A stretch of 64,000 nucleotides of DNA from Neoluteolibacter marinus (GCF_014904755.1 NZ_JACZFQ010000097.1:62001-126000); one strand, 5' to 3'. Counted from the first letter of the stretch, positions 9,671-21,026 are shown. The notes: generated by a model not told the origin, from the sequence alone. Numbers and translations are program-made.

Positions 9671-10162
9671 ATGCGGCACCTCACGCGCGGTTTGATCGCC
9701 ACCGGAACCTTGCTCCTCTGCCATTGCGGCACGATGGGGAGCGGCAACATGGGAGGCCCGACCCTGGAAGAACGGAAGGCCGCTATCGCCTCGGAGCCTA
9801 CCGGCGACTTCTTCTACGGCCGCCGCTACTACATCGAAAAAACCCGTTTCTGGGGCTACGTCCGCCGCCCGCGCCAGCCGTGGAGCAAGGCGAAGCTGGT
9901 GATTTTCCGCGAGGACAAGAAACGCTCGCCCGACCGCCTGTCGGAAGTCGGCCCGCCCGGGCAACGCTACGGCTTTGACCAGAACTACGACTACAAGCTC
10001 AACGGCTACTTCACCGGCCGCGATGCCTACGATCCGAACAGCAACCAGTTCCTCCCCGAGTTCATGATCACCGGCTACCAGGTGATCGACCGCGATCCCG
10101 GCTGGTTGTTCCGGCCCGACGACCGCTACGATCCGTACCGGATCACGGTCTACCCCCGCTAG
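9671..10162 (+). CDS. Predicted lipoprotein of unknown function
   Basis: 163 residues from ATG 9671; the longer in-frame start at 9626 lies inside the promoter-like region. The N-terminus (RHLTRGLIATGTLLLCHCG) has a basic start and a hydrophobic core ending in Cys17/Cys19, compatible with a lipoprotein signal, although the residue before Cys19 is unusual for a lipobox. The body is rich in Tyr, Arg, Asp and Pro and contains FFYGRRYYIEKTRFWGYVRRP. No family recognised. It is followed 15 bp later by another envelope protein gene, so the two may be cotranscribed. Confidence 0.65.
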   Translation: MRHLTRGLIATGTLLLCHCGTMGSGNMGGPTLEERKAAIASEPTGDFFYGRRYYIEKTRFWGYVRRPRQPWSKAKLVIFREDKKRSPDRLSEVGPPGQRYGFDQNYDYKLNGYFTGRDAYDPNSNQFLPEFMITGYQVIDRDPGWLFRPDDRYDPYRITVYPR

Positions 10163-10177
10163 CCCCCTCCCCTCGCG

Positions 10178-11149
10178 ATGAAACGCCCCGGCAACGGCCT
10201 CGGATTCTATCGATGGATCAAGTCCGCTCGCAAAAGGGGTGACGCGCCGACGATGGGGCGGATCCCGCGGCTGGTGAAGAACGCGACGCCGGGCGCACGG
10301 ATCAACTACGCCGGCCAGATTCCGAAGATCCTGTTTGGCGCCTCGCTGGTCTTCCTCGCCGGCGGCATCACCGCCGTGGTGCTCTGGGAGTACCGCGACC
10401 GGGGATCGGGTCGCGTGTTCTCGATGCCGATCCGCAATGCCAATAACATCGTCATCAAGGTTGCGACTCCGAAGCCTGAACAACTGATCGACAAGGTGGA
10501 GCAATTCCTCGCCGCCCGCACGCCCGCTGAACTCGCCCCGCTGGTCCGCGGCGGCAGCCAGCGGCCGGAGCAGATGGTCGCCAAGCTGGCGGACCTGGAA
10601 AAGAATGATGGCAAGGTGGAAACCATTCGATATGTCAAACCGGTCGACAGCCGCGTGTTGCAGATCGAGACCGTCCTCGTGACCTTCGAGACCGACAACA
10701 ACCGGGTTGCCCTGCTGTCGCCGGACGGCGAAGAGAACTGGCGGATCGATTTCGACGCATTCGACCGGCAAGTCGTGCCCGGATGGGACAAGCTGCTTTC
10801 CGGCGAACCGGTGGAGGGAACCATCCGCGTCTTCACATCGGCCGACATCTACTACAACGGCCGTTACACCGAGGACCGCTGGGTGTGCTATTCGATGGCG
10901 TCGCCGGATCACAAGACCCTGATGTTCGGCTACACCTTGCGGGGAAGCCGGCAACACGCGGCCGTGGCCAGCACCTTGCGCCGCAACGGCCAGGGCACGA
11001 GCCTGCCGATGCAGCGGATGACCTTCGACGTCCGCCACACCGGGACCGGTGAGCAGCGGCAGTTCGAAATCACCCAGGTGCTCGCCGACGACTGGGCGCT
11101 GGGCAGCCAACCGCTGGAAGCGTTGATGCCCGGCACCTACACCAACTGA
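10178..11149 (+). CDS. Single-pass membrane protein of unknown function
   Basis: 323 residues. A basic cytosolic N-terminus of ~45 residues is followed by one transmembrane segment (~50-70, ILFGASLVFLAGGITAVVLW), then an extracytoplasmic domain of ~250 residues with a mixed alpha/beta pattern. No conserved catalytic motif was recognised. The gene lies 15 bp after the lipoprotein gene and 63 bp before ligA. A topology with a large periplasmic domain fits the envelope theme of the window; function unknown. Confidence 0.7.
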   Translation: MKRPGNGLGFYRWIKSARKRGDAPTMGRIPRLVKNATPGARINYAGQIPKILFGASLVFLAGGITAVVLWEYRDRGSGRVFSMPIRNANNIVIKVATPKPEQLIDKVEQFLAARTPAELAPLVRGGSQRPEQMVAKLADLEKNDGKVETIRYVKPVDSRVLQIETVLVTFETDNNRVALLSPDGEENWRIDFDAFDRQVVPGWDKLLSGEPVEGTIRVFTSADIYYNGRYTEDRWVCYSMASPDHKTLMFGYTLRGSRQHAAVASTLRRNGQGTSLPMQRMTFDVRHTGTGEQRQFEITQVLADDWALGSQPLEALMPGTYTN

Positions 11150-13462
<2,313 letters not shown>

Positions 13463-13482
13463 CCTGCCAGAACACCCAGAAA

Positions 13483-13508
13483 CCTCACTGCTTTTCAGAG
13501 CGGTGAGG
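13483..13508. terminator. Hairpin between ligA and a convergent gene
   Basis: CCTCACTGC (13483-13491), an 8-nt loop and GCGGTGAGG (13500-13508) form a 9-bp stem with one G-U pair. It begins 20 bp after the ligA stop and overlaps the stop of the convergent gene. The minus-strand exit reads TTTCTGG, a weak T run. It could serve both genes. Confidence 0.4.
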
Positions 13509-13959
13509 ATCGATATCGGACGCCGGCGCTGCCCATTCCTCCCTTGGCGTCGTAACCCGCCCAAACTTCACCCCAAGGATATGTTCCGAGGGGACATCCC
13601 TGTTCGGTCAGCCAAGCAATCGTGCGAGACACCCGGCTGTGCTCTTTTACTTCGGACCATGCGCTCCAGCCTCTCTCGAAATCCGGTCCGTCCAGGAAGA
13701 CAGAAATCGACTCAAGCAACCCAAACCGGAAAACCAGGCTCATGCGTACACGGTCCACGCCTGCAACCACCGTATTCGGGAGGATGAACCGAGCAAATCC
13801 CGGCCCCATTTGATGCCTTTCCGCTCCCTTCACCGATATGACATCCGCTTCACCAAGGCCCCGGAAAACACGGAGCCCACAGGGATGTTTAAAATCGAAC
13901 TCGGGCACCTGCATGCTATCAACCATCAGTGTTTTGCGAGTTCCAAACAGCTCGTGCAC
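13495..13959 (-). CDS. Hypothetical protein
   Basis: 154 residues from ATG 13959; later in-frame ATGs are also plausible starts. Mixed alpha/beta composition, no signal peptide, no membrane segment; it ends with WGEVWAGYDAKGGMGSAGVR and a polar tail. I do not recognise the family. Base composition is visibly less GC-rich than in flanking genes and codon use is less biased, which may indicate a recent acquisition. It is followed upstream on the same strand by a small membrane protein gene (33-bp gap), so the pair may be one transcription unit. Confidence 0.55.
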   Translation of the reverse strand: MHELFGTRKTLMVDSMQVPEFDFKHPCGLRVFRGLGEADVISVKGAERHQMGPGFARFILPNTVVAGVDRVRMSLVFRFGLLESISVFLDGPDFERGWSAWSEVKEHSRVSRTIAWLTEQGCPLGTYPWGEVWAGYDAKGGMGSAGVRYRSSPL

Positions 13960-13992
13960 TCCCTGCGTCCCGCTCTCTCCGATGGCGCGATT

Positions 13993-14313
13993 CTAGCAGT
14001 CGGTGCGATCAAGTTCGATGAGCCGGATCAACGCGTCGATCCGCGAGTTGATTCCGGCAACATGGAACTGGAATAGGCCGAGCGCCATGAGTCCGGCAAC
14101 CGGCAGGAAGATGGAGAGGTCGGGTTTCCAGAACCATAGGCAGGTGGCAGCAATCCAGAGGATTGCAGGAAGAGCCCATCGTCCCCGGTATCCGCAAGCC
14201 TTGTCCCGGAGTTCCCTCCGGAAGCGAGCTTCATCCAAAGCCACCCGGGCGAAAACCTCCTGTTCCTCTGGTGCGAGGCTCGCGACTTGCTCTTTGGTCA
14301 GATAACTCGCCAT
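13993..14313 (-). CDS. Small membrane protein of unknown function
   Basis: 106 residues from ATG 14313. A soluble, charged N-terminal helix (LTKEQVASLAPEEQEVFARV) is followed by two adjacent hydrophobic segments (~47-62 and ~69-89) and a short helical tail. No family recognised. It lies 33 bp upstream of the preceding hypothetical gene on the same strand and shares its lower GC. The 182-bp stretch 14314-14495 beyond it shows no gene or clear structure. Confidence 0.6.
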   Translation of the reverse strand: MASYLTKEQVASLAPEEQEVFARVALDEARFRRELRDKACGYRGRWALPAILWIAATCLWFWKPDLSIFLPVAGLMALGLFQFHVAGINSRIDALIRLIELDRTDC

Positions 14314-14495
14314 GGGTCGGAATCGTGGGGTGGATCTTGTGGATCAATCGTCCAATCCATGCGGCTTATTCCATGCCGACAGATCGTCATAATGACGCGG
14401 CGATACTGCCCTCTCCCTGGATCGATTTCGATCAAAGAATCAGGCCGAGCTGGTCGCAGGCCTGATTCGCGGCTGAAGGAGACCTGCGGAATGCC

Positions 14496-16049
14496 TCACA
14501 AGCCCATCACGATCTCGCAGCCGGGGAGCTTGGCCTTGAGAGCCTGCACGCCGGCATCGTCGACCTTCGTCTGCCAGAGGTACAGCTTCTTCAGGTTCGA
14601 CAGGGACGCCAGCTTGAGAATGCCCTCGTTGGTCACCTGGGTGCCATAGAGGTTCAGCGATTCCAGCTTCGGCAAGCCGGACAAGGTCTCCAGGCTGGCA
14701 TCGGTGACGGCGGTCTCCGAAAGCCTCAGCGACCTCAGCTCCGCCGCATGCTCCAGCACCTTGGCACCTTGGTCGGTCACGGTCGACGCGGACAAGTCGA
14801 GCGACACCATCGCCGGCATCACCGGGCCCAATTTCGCCAGCTCCGTATCGCCGAAGGTCTTGCGCATGCTGACGGCGGTGAAGGTGAGCCCGCTGGAGCT
14901 CTGCGACTCGAAATTCAGGGCGGCCGGGAATTGCTCGCGCAGCTTGTCCACTTCGGCCTTCACGGCTTCACGCTTGTCGGCATCCACCTTGGCGGCCTGC
15001 TCGGCGGCGGCCTTCTGTTGCGCCAGCACTTCCGGCGGGACCAGCTTGCTCATCGCCTGCTTCACCGGCTCCGGCATTTCCATGTCCGCCAGCTTGGCAT
15101 CCTTCGAAGCTCCGCCATCGATCCACCATTTGATCAGCACCACTTCGTGCTCCTCGAGGTCCTTCTTGCCTTCGGGCGGCATGTGTTCGTCGTCATCCTC
15201 GGGCAGGTCGATCCGGAAGATCATGTTGCTGTCCGCCGAATGCCCGATCTCGATGGCCTCGCCCTCCTTGCCGCCTTTCACCAAGAGGTCGTAATCGTCC
15301 ATGCGGTACTTGCCCTTCATCTTGTCGACGTTGTGGCAGGAGTAGCACTTCTCCTCGAGGATCGGGACGATCACATCCTGATAGACGACCTGCTCCGACG
15401 GCGGCTTCGCGACCACCGGAACGGACTCCGCCGCGCCGCCGGAAGGCGTCTCTTCCTTCAACGGCTGGCCGATCAACTTGCGCACCTCGTTCGGTGCATA
15501 TTTGGTCAGGTAGTCCTCCCCATGGGTGAGCGAAGCGCCATCGTGGCTGGCGATGCCCATCATCACCGTGCTGCCGACCAGCATGATCCAGTAGAACCAA
15601 GCCCCGCGGCCGGCGGCGTAATCGACCCAAACCTTGACGACGAAAGCCGCCACCATGCCACAGGCGAAGATGATCCCGCCATTGAGATGCCGCTCGGCCA
15701 GCTCCTTGCCGTAGTCGGGCATGCTGTAATAGAGGACGAACCCGAGCAACATCGCGACCACCGCCGATGCCGCCGCGAAGAACATGGCAACCTGGGTGGA
15801 GGAAGAGGGCTTCTTGCGGGAAAACAGCTTCCCGGTCTCAAGCACCAGGACCAGCAACAGCATGCCGATCGGCAGATGCAGGATCACCGGATGGAAACGA
15901 CCGATGAATTTCGCGATGTCGGGAAGGCCGTCTTCCGGCGGAGGACCGACCCAGAACAAGGCCGCCATCGCCGCGATCAGCAGCAGTCCAAAAATCGTCA
16001 GGAAGAGCGGCCCAACCAAAGATCGGCGCGGGGTGTCAGTTTCGGTCAT
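14496..16049 (-). CDS. DUF2231 / c-type cytochrome / leucine-rich-repeat protein
   Basis: 517 residues. N-terminal hydrophobic region with about five membrane spans (~12-34, 54-70, 88-108, 125-142, 150-166) resembling DUF2231, with conserved His in FHPVILHLPIG. A planctomycete-type cytochrome domain follows with one heme-binding motif CYSCH (235-239) and the typical HMPPEGKKDL segment. A linker rich in Ala/Lys/Glu leads to LRR-like repeats (LRSLRLSETAVTDASLETL and similar) to the C-terminus. Architecture is characteristic of PVC bacteria. Likely role: membrane-bound electron carrier or sensor in exported redox metabolism, with the LRR giving protein contacts. The partner is unknown. Confidence 0.82.
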   Translation of the reverse strand: MTETDTPRRSLVGPLFLTIFGLLLIAAMAALFWVGPPPEDGLPDIAKFIGRFHPVILHLPIGMLLLVLVLETGKLFSRKKPSSSTQVAMFFAAASAVVAMLLGFVLYYSMPDYGKELAERHLNGGIIFACGMVAAFVVKVWVDYAAGRGAWFYWIMLVGSTVMMGIASHDGASLTHGEDYLTKYAPNEVRKLIGQPLKEETPSGGAAESVPVVAKPPSEQVVYQDVIVPILEEKCYSCHNVDKMKGKYRMDDYDLLVKGGKEGEAIEIGHSADSNMIFRIDLPEDDDEHMPPEGKKDLEEHEVVLIKWWIDGGASKDAKLADMEMPEPVKQAMSKLVPPEVLAQQKAAAEQAAKVDADKREAVKAEVDKLREQFPAALNFESQSSSGLTFTAVSMRKTFGDTELAKLGPVMPAMVSLDLSASTVTDQGAKVLEHAAELRSLRLSETAVTDASLETLSGLPKLESLNLYGTQVTNEGILKLASLSNLKKLYLWQTKVDDAGVQALKAKLPGCEIVMGL

Positions 16050-16106
16050 GAGAAGTGGTCAATACGCGGGTCAGCGCCGGGTTTTTCGCCGGAATTCCTG
16101 CGGAAA

Positions 16107-16328
16107 TCAAACATCCACTACCGGTCCGTCCGACTTCGGCGCCTTGCCTTGCCGCTTTCCAAGGAAGGGAACGAAGCGTGACAGATCAACGCCAAGAACT
16201 GCCATGGATTTGACAAAGATCACCAGCGCGGTGGCCTCGTCGAGGAAGGGGATGAAGTCGGGGATGGGCCCGAGCACCACATAGGTTCCCGAAACCAGGG
16301 CGAAAATCACGGCGATCAGCTTTTTCAC
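16107..16328 (-). CDS. Small YkvA/DUF1232-like membrane protein
   Basis: 73 residues with a GTG start at 16328. The core LGPIPDFIPFLDEATALVIF resembles the DUF1232 (YkvA) signature, in which a Pro-Asp turn separates two hydrophobic segments. The C-terminus is basic and polar. It sits 57 bp upstream of the cytochrome/LRR gene on the same strand. Function unknown. The assignment rests on the short motif only. Confidence 0.6.
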   Translation of the reverse strand: MKKLIAVIFALVSGTYVVLGPIPDFIPFLDEATALVIFVKSMAVLGVDLSRFVPFLGKRQGKAPKSDGPVVDV

Positions 16329-16387
16329 GCCCTGACACTACGCGGAATCCGCCGGGTTTCTACAATCGTTAGAGCGCCCGCCCCGGC

Positions 16388-17371
16388 CTACTTCCCGGCC
16401 GCGGGGTTCGATTGCCAAAGGTCTTCGGAAGCCAGAACGGACCTGGCGCTGCCGTCGCGGAGCCACTTCCCGGCCGCGGCATCCCCTTTCAGATGCGCGT
16501 CCCAGAAGGCGGTCGTCAACGCCAGGATCGCCCGGTGGTAGCGGGCGTTCCTGGCGGTTTTCCCGAGCGGGTCGCGATCGCTGAAAATCATGTGGTTCCC
16601 CTGGTCGAACACCACCTGCCACGCGGAGGCCTTCTTCAAATGCGGAAAGACTTTCAAGCGATCGCCCGGGGAAGTGCCGCCGATCGGGCTGTCATCCTTG
16701 GTCCCGGTCATCAGCAGGCACGGGATGTCGATCGGTGCGAACGCCAGCGCGGGGCTGCCGGCGCGCGGCGGGCTGGGACTCATCATCACTGCGGCATCGA
16801 TCCGTGGTTCACGGAGCGAGAACCTTCCCCCGGCCTTCGCCTCGCCGGCCATCGCCTGCGTGGTCAATGCGCCGAACGAATGGCCCGACATCCCCAGATG
16901 AGCGAGATCGAGGCGATGGTCGAGGGCATGGCCCTTCTCGCCATTCCAGCGCTCGAGGGCATCGATGACGGTGGGAATGTCCTTGCTGCGATTGCGGAAG
17001 CTCTCCACCGAAGCGGCCTTCTTCATTTCTCCCATCCGCCGCGCCATCGGTGCGTCCTTCCAAACACCCTCGTCGCTGCCGGGATGCTGGACGAAGACCA
17101 CCGCGTAGCCGCGCTTCGCCCAGTGGTTGCCGAGATAGGGATTGTTGTCCCGCGAGCCTCCCAGTCCGTGCGAAAAGAGAATGACCGGAGCCGGCGCGGA
17201 CGACTGCGGAAGATAGACCCGGATCGGGACCTTTCTACCCGGTCCGGCGACCTCGAAGGTCGACGAGACGACTTTCCCGTCCGCCACTTTCAGCGGGTCG
17301 TAGGACTTGGCCGCGAGCGAGCCGCCGCAAACTGCCGCCCCGAGGAGCACGGTCAGGGAGAGATTCCTCAT
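16388..17371 (-). CDS. Secreted alpha/beta hydrolase, PAF-acetylhydrolase-like
   Basis: 327 residues with an N-terminal signal peptide (~1-21, LSLTVLLGAAVCGGSLAA). The fold shows an oxyanion segment VILFSHGLGGSRD and the nucleophile elbow GHSFG (163-167, Ser165). A later Asp (GTKDD) and the C-terminal His (FDQGNHMIF) complete the likely triad. Sequence order resembles dienelactone hydrolase/platelet-activating-factor acetylhydrolase-like esterases. Probably a periplasmic or outer-membrane carboxylesterase; substrate not predictable. It lies 82 bp downstream of the SNF2 gene, separated from it by a terminator hairpin. Confidence 0.8.
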   Translation of the reverse strand: MRNLSLTVLLGAAVCGGSLAAKSYDPLKVADGKVVSSTFEVAGPGRKVPIRVYLPQSSAPAPVILFSHGLGGSRDNNPYLGNHWAKRGYAVVFVQHPGSDEGVWKDAPMARRMGEMKKAASVESFRNRSKDIPTVIDALERWNGEKGHALDHRLDLAHLGMSGHSFGALTTQAMAGEAKAGGRFSLREPRIDAAVMMSPSPPRAGSPALAFAPIDIPCLLMTGTKDDSPIGGTSPGDRLKVFPHLKKASAWQVVFDQGNHMIFSDRDPLGKTARNARYHRAILALTTAFWDAHLKGDAAAGKWLRDGSARSVLASEDLWQSNPAAGK

Positions 17372-17417
17372 GACCGGTCAACCCGGCAACGCGATCGCAG
17401 TTGCGCATCGCGGACGC

Positions 17418-17447
17418 AAAGCCGGGGCCCCGGAAGGCCCCGCCTTT
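17418..17447 (-). terminator. Rho-independent terminator after the SNF2 gene
   Basis: On the minus strand AAAG and CGGGGCC pair with GGCCCCG and CTTT around a 6-nt loop, with one mismatch. The stem lies 6 bp after the SNF2 stop and ends in CTTTGCGT. It separates the SNF2 gene from the downstream hydrolase gene. Confidence 0.55.
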
Positions 17448-17453
17448 CGATTC

Positions 17454-20400
17454 TTACTCCTTCTCGTCGTCCTCGCCGCCGTGGTTGAGGATGAACTGCA
17501 GGTCGTCGAGCCCCAGGTTCGAGGCGAAACCCTCGTCACCAAGCACGTTGGTCACGAGCTGGGTTTTCTGGTGCTGGAGGATGCGGATCTTCTCCTCCAC
17601 GGTGTCGCGGGTGAGCAGGCGGTAGGCGATGACCTTGTTCTTCTGGCCGATGCGGTGCGTCCGGTCGATGGCCTGGTTTTCCACCGCGGGGTTCCACCAC
17701 GGATCGTACAGGATGACGTACGACGCGGAGGTCAGGTTGAGGCCGGCACCACCCGCCTTGAGCGAGAGCATGAACACCGAGGGGTCCTTGGTCGTCTGGA
17801 AGCGCTCGATCTCGCCTTTCCGGTCCTTGGTCTGGCCGGTGAGGTAGTGGAAGGGCCGGGCCTCGAGCTCGAGGCGCGCCTTGATCAGGTCGAGCATCGA
17901 GACGAACTGCGAGAAGACTAGTACCTTGTGGCCTTCCTCGTGGAGCTGGTCGAGCAGGTAGAAGAGCGACTCCATCTTGGCCGACTCCTCCTTGAGGTAC
18001 TTCGGATCGATCAGGCCCGGGTGACAGCAGATCTGGCGCAGGCGCATCAGGCCCTGGAGAATGGCGAAGGAGTTCTTCTTCACCGCCTCGTCGGAATCGA
18101 GTCCGAGCAGCGCCTTCTGGATCCGCTTGAGCTCGGCCTTGTAGAGCTCCTGCTGGATGTTCTCCATCTTCGAGTAGACCTCCTCTTCCGTCCGCGGCGG
18201 CAGGTCCTGGGCCACCTGCAGCTTGGTGCGGCGGAGCAGGAACGGGCGAAGGCGGGCGGCCAGGCGGTTCTGCGAAAGCGGGTCCTTGCGCTTGTCGAAG
18301 CGCTTCTTGAAGTAGGCGCGGCTGCCGAGCACGCCGGGCATGGCGAAGGCCATCAGCGACCACATGTCGAGCAGGCGGTTCTCGATCGGGGTACCGGTGA
18401 GGACAAGGCGGTTGGCGGAGTCCAGCTCGCGGGCGCACTTGGCGGCCTTCGAGTCCGGGTTCTTGATCTGCTGGCCTTCGTCGAGGATCGTGGTCAGCCA
18501 CTTGATCTCGTTGAGCAGGTCACCGCAGACGCGCAGCTGGGCGTAGTTGAGCACCAGCATGTCGATGTTCTCCTGGGTGTCCTTGACGTCGAGATCGTCG
18601 CGGTTGCGCAGCACCTTGACGCGGATGCCCGGGGCGAACTTGACCGCCTCGCTGGCCCACACGTCGAGCACCGACTTCGGGCAGACGACCAGCACCGGGC
18701 GGTGCGCTTCCTTGTTCTTCTCTGCCTCTTCGATCAGCCACAGCACGTAGGTCAGCGACTGGATCGTCTTCCCGAGACCCATGTCGTCGGCGAGGATCCC
18801 GCCGAAGCCGTTGGTCGCGAGGTAGGCGAGGAAGCGGAAGCCGTCGACCTGGTAGGGACGGAGCGTCGCGTTGAGTTTCTTCGGCACATCGGGCAACACC
18901 TCGATCTGGATGTCGCCGGCGCGGTCCTTGATGCGCTTCCAGGCCTTCGGGTCGAAAACGTCGGCAGCCTTCGGGTCGGCCAGCTGCAGCGCGTGCATGC
19001 GGTGCGTTTCGCCCGAGAGGTCGAAGGGATCCAGGCCGAGCCGGGTAACCGCCTCGCGCTGGTCGGCATCGAGCTTGATCTCGAGGCGCATCCACGAGCC
19101 GTCCTCCATCCGGACGTAGCCACCGCGGGCAGCGACCAGCTGGCGAATCTGGGCCTTGGACAGGTTGACGCCCTCGACGTCGATGACGATGCGCAGGTCG
19201 AACCAGTCGATCTCCTGGTTGATGACCTCGAAGCGGACCGCGGCAGTGACGGGATCCGAGAGGATCGACTTGAGGCGCAGGTCGATGTCCAGCGTCAGCG
19301 ACTCCGGCATCGCGTTGATCCACTCCGAGAATTTCTCGGGGAACTGCTTGGTGATGCGGGATTTGAAAGCGAGCAGCTTCTCGTCGTAGGTCAGGCCCAT
19401 CTCCTCGAGCAGGCGCGGCACCGGGTAGAGTTCCTCGCGGGCGAAGCGCAGCAGCTGCTTGCCCTTGAGCGGCGCCTGTTCCACCAGCTCCCAGCCTTCC
19501 TTCGTCAGGCGCTCGGTGCGGCGTTCCTTCGACTCGATGGCGGTCACGTCGACCACCAGATGCTCGGTTTCCGCGGCGGTGAGGCCGGCGACGAGCTTGA
19601 GTTCGAACTTCGGCTTCAGCTCGAGATCGACAACGCGCTTCTTCAGCGACTCCGGCAGCGTCGCGCCGATCTTGCGGAGGAATTCAACACCCTCGAGCGA
19701 ATCGATCACCTTCTTGGGGATCAGGTAGCGGGGCATCACCTCGGTCTCCTCGAGCCAGCGCGGCGGGCCGGGGAAGACGGTTTCGTCGGACTGATAGAGT
19801 TCCTTGCGGCCGGGAAGCATCCGCACCGAGTGGGACACGTTTTCGCCGTCCTTGGTGACCAGCTGGAGGGCGAAGGCGCTGGGATCATACGGATCGTCCT
19901 CGCAGACCCAGCGGAGGGCGTTCTCCACCACCTTGAACTCGCGCTCGTCGAGGTTGACGATGTAGCCCTTCAGCGCCGGCTGGCGGAAGATGCGGTTCAT
20001 GAAGCGGCAGGCTTCTTCCTGATCGAAATCGAAGGTGGTGTCGCTCTGGTCGCGGTAATACGCGAGGAAATGCTCCCACAGCACCTGGCTCGGGGCATCC
20101 ATGCGGAGCGCCGCCTGATGGTGCATCGCCACGAAGCGCTCGATCTCCGCCTTCTCGCGGATCTGGGTCCACAAGCCATTGCCCTCCTTGGATTCCAGGC
20201 GTGCCTCGTTGATCGTCGCCACCAAACGGAACGCCACTTCCACCGGAGGATCCTGCGGCGGGCGTTCGTTGACCTGCTCGATCCGCTCGTACCAGGCGGC
20301 GACCTCGCGCTCCTGCTCCCAGTCGGCCATCTTCTTCTGAACGTAGGCCAAGTCGGTGACCACGTTCATGAACTCCGGATACGGGAGCTTCTTCTTGTAG

Positions 20401-20945
20401 AACGCGTAGGCGAGGTAGTTCCAGAACTCGAGGATGTCCCCCGGCGGCATCGGCCACAGCTCGAGGGGCTCGTAGGTGGTGATCTCCCAGCGCGGGGTGA
20501 TGCGGACCATGTCGTGGTCGTGGAGCTCGCCCTCGATGACGTAGCGGCGGTAGCGCTTTTCGATCTTGGAAACGAAGTCCGCCTCCTTGTCGTCGAGCTC
20601 GCGGCCGACCTTCTCCTCGATGATGTCGAGGATGGGCGTGTCGTCGAATTCGTTGGGCGATTCCGGCAGATCCTCCCCGCGGTGCATCCGCTCCATCATC
20701 GTCGCGTACTGGCACGCGTTCGAAACCATCTCGTCCTCGGCGGTGCAGGAGCCGAACCAGCGGTTCCCTTGCAGACGGAGGCTGGTGCGGAACGTTCCCG
20801 TCTCATCCTCGACGCGGCCCTGGATGAACAGGTGGTTACCGAAAATCTGGGTGACAGCCCCGTCCTTCTGGAGTCGTTCACCGCGTTTGCGCGCGTCTTC
20901 TGGGAAGCTGTTGAGAAAGTTCAGCGTCGCTCTGTCCGGATTCAT
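17454..20945 (-). CDS. SNF2-family DEAD/DEAH-like ATPase
   Basis: 1163 residues from ATG 20945; the open frame continues upstream but through a leader with a terminator-like hairpin, so this start is preferred. The N-terminal ~80 residues resemble a SWIM zinc-finger region but only Cys67 and Cys78 remain, so zinc binding is doubtful. A long central region of unknown fold follows. The SNF2 ATPase core has Walker A LADDMGLGKT (~716-726), the DExx-type box LDEGQ (~818) and motif LTGTPIENRLLDMWSL. Helicase C has VFSQFVSMLDL, SLKAGGAGLNL and the arginine-finger motif DRTHRIGQ. Bacterial SNF2 proteins (RapA/HepA and SWIM-SNF2 types) act on RNA polymerase or DNA; which applies here is not shown. It is monocistronic, ending at a terminator. 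Confidence 0.88.
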   Translation of the reverse strand: MNPDRATLNFLNSFPEDARKRGERLQKDGAVTQIFGNHLFIQGRVEDETGTFRTSLRLQGNRWFGSCTAEDEMVSNACQYATMMERMHRGEDLPESPNEFDDTPILDIIEEKVGRELDDKEADFVSKIEKRYRRYVIEGELHDHDMVRITPRWEITTYEPLELWPMPPGDILEFWNYLAYAFYKKKLPYPEFMNVVTDLAYVQKKMADWEQEREVAAWYERIEQVNERPPQDPPVEVAFRLVATINEARLESKEGNGLWTQIREKAEIERFVAMHHQAALRMDAPSQVLWEHFLAYYRDQSDTTFDFDQEEACRFMNRIFRQPALKGYIVNLDEREFKVVENALRWVCEDDPYDPSAFALQLVTKDGENVSHSVRMLPGRKELYQSDETVFPGPPRWLEETEVMPRYLIPKKVIDSLEGVEFLRKIGATLPESLKKRVVDLELKPKFELKLVAGLTAAETEHLVVDVTAIESKERRTERLTKEGWELVEQAPLKGKQLLRFAREELYPVPRLLEEMGLTYDEKLLAFKSRITKQFPEKFSEWINAMPESLTLDIDLRLKSILSDPVTAAVRFEVINQEIDWFDLRIVIDVEGVNLSKAQIRQLVAARGGYVRMEDGSWMRLEIKLDADQREAVTRLGLDPFDLSGETHRMHALQLADPKAADVFDPKAWKRIKDRAGDIQIEVLPDVPKKLNATLRPYQVDGFRFLAYLATNGFGGILADDMGLGKTIQSLTYVLWLIEEAEKNKEAHRPVLVVCPKSVLDVWASEAVKFAPGIRVKVLRNRDDLDVKDTQENIDMLVLNYAQLRVCGDLLNEIKWLTTILDEGQQIKNPDSKAAKCARELDSANRLVLTGTPIENRLLDMWSLMAFAMPGVLGSRAYFKKRFDKRKDPLSQNRLAARLRPFLLRRTKLQVAQDLPPRTEEEVYSKMENIQQELYKAELKRIQKALLGLDSDEAVKKNSFAILQGLMRLRQICCHPGLIDPKYLKEESAKMESLFYLLDQLHEEGHKVLVFSQFVSMLDLIKARLELEARPFHYLTGQTKDRKGEIERFQTTKDPSVFMLSLKAGGAGLNLTSASYVILYDPWWNPAVENQAIDRTHRIGQKNKVIAYRLLTRDTVEEKIRILQHQKTQLVTNVLGDEGFASNLGLDDLQFILNHGGEDDEKE

Positions 20946-20958
20946 TGCTGGATATGCG

Positions 20959-21009
20959 AAAAAAGCCGCCGTGCGAGCTTCTGGCACCTTGCAGGAAGGA
21001 CACGACGGC
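20959..21009 (-). promoter_or_regulatory. Terminator-like hairpin in the SNF2 leader (possible attenuator or sRNA 3' end)
   Basis: On the minus strand GCCGTCGTG (21009-21001) pairs with CACGGCGGC (20973-20965) over 9 bp with one G-U pair. The loop holds a second hairpin (CCTT/AAGG, 20999-20987). The stem is followed directly by six T (20964-20959), 13 nt before the SNF2 ATG. This is the canonical form of an intrinsic terminator but lies before the gene. Confidence 0.5.
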
Positions 21010-21026
21010 GGGCCGCGAGCATAGAC

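Noticed and set aside
16405-16414. GGTTCGATTG resembling a tRNA T-loop
   Set aside because: Lies in the coding end of the hydrolase gene and no acceptor or anticodon stem could be fitted around it.
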